Assembly (NCBI GenBank): GCA_022361195.1
Contig: JAKSBJ010000357.1
Location: 1 to 49,296 of the forward strand
DNA: 49,296 bases
Direction: 5' to 3'
From: Flavobacteriales bacterium
Lineage (GTDB): Bacteria > Bacteroidota > Bacteroidia > Flavobacteriales_D > Crocinitomicaceae
In this document: positions 45,030 to 49,296 of the stretch, piece after piece
Layout: each line of letters starts with the position of its first letter
Position numbering within the stretch: position 1 is the stretch's first letter
The notes under the pieces: model-generated
Seen by the model: the letters and a program-made list of their open reading frames with translations, nothing else
Database searches by the model: none
Told to the model about the DNA's origin: nothing
Translations under genes and position numbers: made by a program

Positions 45030-45771
45030 AATTACGTTGGTAGGAGCAGGTCCGGGGGCTATTGATCTCATCACTTTAAAAGGTGTTCAGGTACTTCAAA
45101 ATGCAAAGGTGGTGCTATACGATGCTCTGGTCAATAAAGAACTCTTGAATTATGCCAAAGATGCTGTTTTGGTTCCGGTTGGGAAAAGAGGGGGAAAACC
45201 ATCTGCTTCTCAAAGTAGGATTAATCAACTCTTACTTTCTTACGCTTTGATTTATGGTGATGTGGTTCGATTAAAAGGAGGAGACCCTTTCATTTTTGGC
45301 CGAGGATTAGAGGAGGTCGAATTTGCCCAACGAAATGGTGTTGAAACGGAGGTTGTTCCAGGGATTTCTTCCTCAACAGGTTTAACAGCCACTAAAGGAA
45401 TTTCTTTAACCCAAAGGGGAATTGCCAATGGATTTTGGGTCCTAACAGCTACCAAACAAAAAGGAAAATGGAATGAAGATTTGAGTTTAGCAGCTCAATC
45501 TAATTCAACTATTGTAGTGTTAATGGGCGTTGGGAAATTACCTCAAATTGTTCGGGAATTTAAGACGGCTGGAAAATCAACCCTTCCGGTAATGATTATC
45601 CAAAATGGCTCTCTTCCTAATGAAAAAGTAGTGAGGGGAACTGTTTCCTCTATCCAACAATTGGCTAAAGAGAATGAAATAGCTGCTCCAGCCATCATTG
45701 TTTTAGGAGAGACATTGAGAAATCAATCCAACAATCAATTGAAGTCAGAACTATTTAAACAATTGAATTAA
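45013..45771 (+). CDS. cobA: Uroporphyrinogen-III C-methyltransferase (SUMT/CobA)
   Basis: 252 residues. Uses SAM twice to turn uroporphyrinogen III into precorrin-2. Family motifs: LVGAGPGAIDLITLKG, VVLYDALVN, DVVRLKGGDPFIFGRGLEE and VVPGISSSTGLTATKGISLTQRG. Lies inside the sulfite reductase operon (17-bp overlap), so its product is meant for siroheme rather than cobalamin. Its stop shares a base with the next start (TAATG at 45769-45773). Confidence 0.96.
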   Translation: MTTKAKITLVGAGPGAIDLITLKGVQVLQNAKVVLYDALVNKELLNYAKDAVLVPVGKRGGKPSASQSRINQLLLSYALIYGDVVRLKGGDPFIFGRGLEEVEFAQRNGVETEVVPGISSSTGLTATKGISLTQRGIANGFWVLTATKQKGKWNEDLSLAAQSNSTIVVLMGVGKLPQIVREFKTAGKSTLPVMIIQNGSLPNEKVVRGTVSSIQQLAKENEIAAPAIIVLGETLRNQSNNQLKSELFKQLN

Positions 45772-46346
45772 TGAATGAGTTGTTTCCCATATTTCTAAAA
45801 GTCCACCAACTCGACATTTTGCTCATTGGAGGTGGTGAGGTAGCCGAAGAAAAATTGCATTTCTTGCTCAAATCATCTCCAAATGCCAATGTTCAAATTG
45901 TAGCAAAAGAGGTGAGTTTGGAGATTGACAAGATTGTGATAGAGAATACCAATGTGAATTTGGTTGTGAGGCCATTTGAGTCAGCTGATTTAAAAGGTAA
46001 GCAACTGGTAATCGCAGCCACCAATAACCCTCGGTTTAATGATGAACTCAGAGCTCTGACAAAACAAAAAGGGATTCTCTTGAATGTGGCGGACAAAGCT
46101 CAGTTATGTGATTTCTATCTCGGAGGAATTGTCACTAAAGGAGATTTGAAGCTTGCTATTTCGACCAATGGGTCATCACCCATTTTGGCAAAACGATTAC
46201 GGCAGTTTTTAGAGAACGAAATTCCAAACGAATTTGAAAAAGCAATGGAATTAACTGCACAGTTAAGAAAGAAGCTCAAGGGTTCATTCAAAAACAAATT
46301 AAAAGAACTCAATCAATTAACTCAAACACTAATACAAAATGATTGA
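45771..46346 (+). CDS. Precorrin-2 dehydrogenase / sirohydrochlorin ferrochelatase-type (CysG N-terminal, Met8-like)
   Basis: 191 residues. NAD-dependent oxidation of precorrin-2 to sirohydrochlorin, possibly also iron insertion. The Rossmann start is LFPIFLKVHQLDILLIGGGEVAEEKL, then PFESADLKGKQLVIAATNNPRFNDEL, LNVADKAQLCDFYLGGIVTKGDLKLAISTNGSSPILAKRLR. Together with CobA it forms the equivalent of CysG, split into two genes. The cysteine synthase ATG overlaps its 3' end by 8 bp. Confidence 0.93.
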   Translation: MNELFPIFLKVHQLDILLIGGGEVAEEKLHFLLKSSPNANVQIVAKEVSLEIDKIVIENTNVNLVVRPFESADLKGKQLVIAATNNPRFNDELRALTKQKGILLNVADKAQLCDFYLGGIVTKGDLKLAISTNGSSPILAKRLRQFLENEIPNEFEKAMELTAQLRKKLKGSFKNKLKELNQLTQTLIQND

Positions 46347-47277
46347 AACATTAATCATCGAAAATGAAATGATCAAAAAGCTTGATCTTCTGATGAATCA
46401 GGTAGGTAAAACTCCTTTATTAAACCTGTCCCAATTGTCACCCAATAAGGCCGTGAAGATTTATGGAAAAGCCGAGTGGGAGCAGCTTGGAGGAAGTGTA
46501 AAAGCCAGAGCGGCCTATCGAATTATCCAAACCGCTTTAAAGAATGGAATACTTAATAAAAACAAGTCTCTTTTGGATGCCTCTAGTGGAAATACAGCGA
46601 TTGCTTATGCCTCTATAGCGAAAGAATTAGGCTTAAATACAACTTTAATCATTCCAAAAAATGCCAGTCAGGAACGCAAGGACATTTTGCAAAGTTTAGG
46701 AGCTGATTTGATCTATTCTTCCGAACTGGAAGGGACAGATGGCGCACAGCAAATTGCCAAACAATTGTATGTAGAGTGTCCGGATAAATACTTTTATGCC
46801 GATCAGTACAATAATCCGGAGAATTGGAAAGCTCACTATTGTACAACAGCTCCTGAAATTGTCCAACAAACTAAAGGCGGTATCACCCACTTTGCTGCTT
46901 CTTTGGGAACAACAGGAACTTTTACCGGGAGCGCTCGCTATTTCAAAGACCATTATCCAAAGGTCAAATTAATTCAATTCCAACCTAACAATCCCATGCA
47001 TGGATTAGAGGGGTGGAAACATTTGGAAACGGCAAAAGTTCCAGGAATTTTTAATCCTCAATTGGCTGATGAGAATATAGAAGTGGATTCGGCTGAAGCC
47101 GTTCAACTCATCAAGACCATTTATCAAAAAATGAAATTGAGACTGAGTCCTTCAGCAGCAGCTGCAGTGCTGGGTTCACTTCAACTAGCAAATAAAATAG
47201 AGCAGGGAGTTATTGTAACTACCCTCGCTGATAACGGAGATAAATACAGTGAAATCTATAAAAACTTAGAATTATGA
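46339..47277 (+). CDS. cysM: Cysteine synthase, CysM-like (probable CysO-dependent)
   Basis: 312-residue PLP enzyme of the O-acetylserine sulfhydrylase fold. PLP lysine K55 lies in GGSVKARAA, the substrate loop is DASSGNTAIA, and the phosphate-binding region is LGTTGTFTGSARYF. PENWKAHYCTTAPEI is close to the segment of Mycobacterium tuberculosis CysM. That enzyme uses O-phosphoserine and a protein-bound thiocarboxylate, whereas CysK uses O-acetylserine and sulfide. Neighbouring JAMM and CysO-MoeZ genes support the former. An alternative start is ATG 46369 (M11). Cysteine synthase activity is secure; the sulfur donor is inferred. Confidence 0.9.
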   Translation: MIETLIIENEMIKKLDLLMNQVGKTPLLNLSQLSPNKAVKIYGKAEWEQLGGSVKARAAYRIIQTALKNGILNKNKSLLDASSGNTAIAYASIAKELGLNTTLIIPKNASQERKDILQSLGADLIYSSELEGTDGAQQIAKQLYVECPDKYFYADQYNNPENWKAHYCTTAPEIVQQTKGGITHFAASLGTTGTFTGSARYFKDHYPKVKLIQFQPNNPMHGLEGWKHLETAKVPGIFNPQLADENIEVDSAEAVQLIKTIYQKMKLRLSPSAAAAVLGSLQLANKIEQGVIVTTLADNGDKYSEIYKNLEL

Positions 47278-47774
47278 TGAATGAACAGGAATACCTGAAT
47301 TTAGAGGTGGTTGACCTCATGGGAAAAGACAAGATTTGGTTGGAATATGACCAGCAAATTGAACAACAATTAATTGAAGAAGCTCAAAATGGCTATCCAC
47401 TTGAGATAACTGGATTTTTACTAGGGAAAAAGGAAGTATCACATCGTGTAAGCGAACTATATCCTGTAGAAAATATTGCTTCCAATCAGGAACGACGATT
47501 TGAAATTCACGGCCTGGATTATTTGAAGGTTGAAAATTATGCTTTGCAAAATGACTTGGACGTGATAGGAGTTTATCATTCTCATCCCGATTATCCTGCA
47601 ATACCATCTCGGCATGATTTGGAATATGCACAAGAGGTTTTTTCTTACCTCATTATATCTGTTGATGGAGGTGGTAATACGCTCATCAATTCCTGGAAAA
47701 AAGAAGCAGTTCCGGACCATTCTTTAGAAACTAAAAACGGAAAATTTATTAATCAAAAAATCAAAATCAGCTAA
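47274..47774 (+). CDS. JAMM/MPN+ metallopeptidase, Mec-like
   Basis: 166 residues. The complete JAMM zinc motif is present: E44 in PLEITGFLLG, then HSHPDYPAIPSRHD with H102, H104, S112 and D115. In mycobacteria the equivalent, Mec, cuts cysteine off the CysO C-terminus after CysM has attached it. The gene overlaps cysM by 4 bp (ATGA) and is 4 bp upstream of the carrier fusion, so a role in the same cycle is very likely. Here it might also cut the carrier from its E1 part. Confidence 0.88.
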   Translation: MMNEQEYLNLEVVDLMGKDKIWLEYDQQIEQQLIEEAQNGYPLEITGFLLGKKEVSHRVSELYPVENIASNQERRFEIHGLDYLKVENYALQNDLDVIGVYHSHPDYPAIPSRHDLEYAQEVFSYLIISVDGGGNTLINSWKKEAVPDHSLETKNGKFINQKIKIS

Positions 47775-47778
47775 TAAA

Positions 47779-49206
47779 ATGGCAACTATAATTATACCAA
47801 CGCCTTTGAGGAAATTTACCGACAACAAGGCGAAAATAGAAACGAACGGAAAAACGGTTTACGAAGCTTTGGGCGAATTAGGATCATTACATCCCGACTT
47901 GAGTAAGCACTTGTTTTTAGAATGCGGAAAACTACAAAGCTTTTTAAAAGTGTATTTGGGGGAGAGCGATATTAATAGTTTGGAAGGAGAAACTACCGCT
48001 ATTGATGAAGATGACATCATTTCAATTATCCCGGCAATTGCTGGTGGAAGAGGTGATTTTAGCAAAGCCGAATTGGAACGTTACAGTCGGCATTTAATTA
48101 TTCCTGAGTTTAATATAGAAGGACAACGGAAGTTAAAACAAGCTAGGGTTTTGGTAATTGGAACGGGTGGTTTGGGTGCTCCTCTTCTGCAATATTTAGC
48201 CGCTGCTGGAGTAGGAACCATCGGAATTGTGGATTTTGATGTCGTTGAAGACTCAAATTTACAACGACAGGTCTTGTTTACGCAAAAAGACATTGGCCGT
48301 CCTAAAGTAGAAGTAGCGAAAGAGCGAATTCTGTCTCAAAATCCACACATTACCGTTCATACTTACAACACGCTTTTCACCTCCCAAAATGCTATCGAGA
48401 TTGCTGAGAATTATGACCTCATTGCCGATGGAACGGATAATTTTCCGACACGGTATTTGGTGAACGATGTGGCAGTTCAATTAAAAATACCAAATGTATA
48501 TGCTTCGATCTTTCGATTTGAGGGACAGTTAACGGTTTTTAATTATGCCGACAAAAATGAAACAGGACCTAATTACCGCGATTTATTTCCGGCACCTCCA
48601 CCACCGGGTTTGGTCCCCTCATGCGCTGAAGGAGGTGTAATAGGTGTTTTACCTGGGATTTTGGGAAGTTTACAAGCTAATGAGGTCATTAAAGTGATAA
48701 CCGGAATTGGGGAGACTTTATCGGGTAAATTATTCTTATTTGATGCTCTTAATTTTGAGACTAGAATTCTAAAAATAGAGAAAGACAAAAACAATCCACT
48801 GACAGGTGAAAGTCCAACTTTAACAGAGTTAATTGACTACGAACAATTCTGCGGATTGAATGTTCAAAAGGATGAAAAAAGACCCGGCGTGAAAGGTATA
48901 AACGTTGAAACTTTAAATGAGTGGCTAAAGGGAAATGAAGACGTTCAGTTAATTGATGTGCGTGAACCCTTTGAATATGAAATTGCCAACTTAAACGGAC
49001 AACTGATTCCACAGAATGAAGTATTGGAACATGTTGACGAAATTTCTAAAGACCATAAAGTGGTGATTCACTGCCGGTCAGGGAAAAGATCGGCAGATGT
49101 GATTGAATTATTGCAGGATAAATATCAGTTTCAAAATCTCTATAATTTGGAAGGTGGAATATTGGATTGGGCCGATAAAATTGATGACAGTTTAGCTAAA
49201 TATTAA
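47779..49206 (+). CDS. CysO-MoeZ fusion: ubiquitin-like sulfur carrier + E1-like adenylyltransferase + rhodanese
   Basis: 475 residues in three parts. Residues 1-90: MoaD/ThiS-like fold resembling mycobacterial CysO (IPTPLRKFTDN, TAIDEDDIISIIPAIAGG), ending in Gly89-Gly90. Residues about 95-355: ThiF/MoeB-type E1 with the nucleotide loop GTGGLG (128-133), VDFDVVEDSNLQRQVLF, ADGTDNFPTRYLVND and C282 in PPPPGLVPSCAEGG, a stretch nearly identical to MoeZ. Like MoeZ it lacks the zinc CxxC pairs of MoeB. Residues about 370-475: rhodanese with the active-site C432 in CRSGKRS. The reaction should be adenylation of the carrier glycine and sulfur transfer to a thiocarboxylate. Last gene of the operon in this window. 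Confidence 0.9.
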   Translation: MATIIIPTPLRKFTDNKAKIETNGKTVYEALGELGSLHPDLSKHLFLECGKLQSFLKVYLGESDINSLEGETTAIDEDDIISIIPAIAGGRGDFSKAELERYSRHLIIPEFNIEGQRKLKQARVLVIGTGGLGAPLLQYLAAAGVGTIGIVDFDVVEDSNLQRQVLFTQKDIGRPKVEVAKERILSQNPHITVHTYNTLFTSQNAIEIAENYDLIADGTDNFPTRYLVNDVAVQLKIPNVYASIFRFEGQLTVFNYADKNETGPNYRDLFPAPPPPGLVPSCAEGGVIGVLPGILGSLQANEVIKVITGIGETLSGKLFLFDALNFETRILKIEKDKNNPLTGESPTLTELIDYEQFCGLNVQKDEKRPGVKGINVETLNEWLKGNEDVQLIDVREPFEYEIANLNGQLIPQNEVLEHVDEISKDHKVVIHCRSGKRSADVIELLQDKYQFQNLYNLEGGILDWADKIDDSLAKY

Positions 49207-49296
49207 AATCACTAAAAGAGGGTATTTTTTAATAATTCTTTTGATAAGCAGGATGATCTGCAAACCGAAGTCGAATTATGATTAAATTTGCAAACC
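49207..49296. other. 3' flank of the cysteine operon, up to the window edge
   Basis: No coding start is seen. No strong terminator follows the last gene. TAAATTTG (49283-49290) matches the -7 consensus on the plus strand but lacks a -33 TTG at the right spacing, so a gene may begin just outside the window. Confidence 0.35.

Noticed and set aside
45013..46346. Cobalamin biosynthesis operon
   Set aside because: Only the two steps shared with siroheme are present, and both overlap sulfite reductase and cysteine genes.
46339..49206. Anti-phage ubiquitin-like system (CBASS Cap2/Cap3 or Bil-type), since E1, JAMM and a ubiquitin-like domain occur together
   Set aside because: The set is in an operon with cysteine synthase, siroheme enzymes and sulfite reductase, the E1 is fused to rhodanese, and the carrier is CysO-like. 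There is no cyclase or effector gene.

Overview
The window is a stretch of AT-rich chromosome from a Bacteroidota bacterium, most likely a Flavobacteriales member of the Cryomorphaceae/Crocinitomicaceae type. Evidence for this is six large secreted proteins ending in type IX secretion (T9SS) sorting domains, of both the YPNP-type (A) and the gliding-associated type (B). The region also has -33 TTG / -7 TAnnTTTG promoters, few Shine-Dalgarno sites, a monomeric isocitrate dehydrogenase and an Mrp protein of the Bacteroidota form. The family-level placement is inference. No rRNA, tRNA, CRISPR array, insertion sequence or prophage gene was seen.

Layout. 1-6071: the 3' half of icd, a TPR/SpoIIE-type phosphatase, a DUF922-like protein and truncated hemoglobin on the minus strand, then an OmpA-like protein overlapping tsaB. 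6068-20436: mostly minus strand. It holds a 2174-residue repeat protein built from five ~1-kb units, three more T9SS cargo proteins, and a histidine kinase overlapping gpmI. 20539-33327: mainly housekeeping genes: arsC, a 51-residue membrane protein on the minus strand, fumC-thiL, a choice-of-anchor L adhesin-like protein, an M20 dipeptidase with a LEA14-like partner, ddl, paaZ and an enoyl-CoA hydratase. 33454-42377: a 2144-residue FG-GAP/ASPIC cargo protein, the mrp-nifU iron-sulfur pair and a lipoprotein with a TIM-barrel-hydrolase look.

The most interesting part is 42637-49206. Six tightly packed genes appear to form a complete route from sulfite to cysteine: siroheme sulfite reductase, the two enzymes that make its siroheme (CobA/SUMT and precorrin-2 dehydrogenase), a CysM-like cysteine synthase, a JAMM peptidase (Mec-like), and a CysO-MoeZ fusion (ubiquitin-like sulfur carrier + E1-like adenylyltransferase + rhodanese). 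This resembles the mycobacterial CysO/CysM/Mec pathway, but with the carrier fused to its activating enzyme and linked to sulfite reduction.

Upstream of that operon lie a good Bacteroidota promoter and two consecutive short reading frames: MIVKTKITTCCMSLF, and a 21-codon frame beginning MNCCSMMCC. Each is followed by an intrinsic terminator, and each terminator has an upstream complementary segment that could act as antiterminator. I read this as a tandem cysteine (possibly methionine) leader-peptide attenuator. It is the best candidate here for an undescribed system. All of it can be seen in the sequence, but none of it has been tested.
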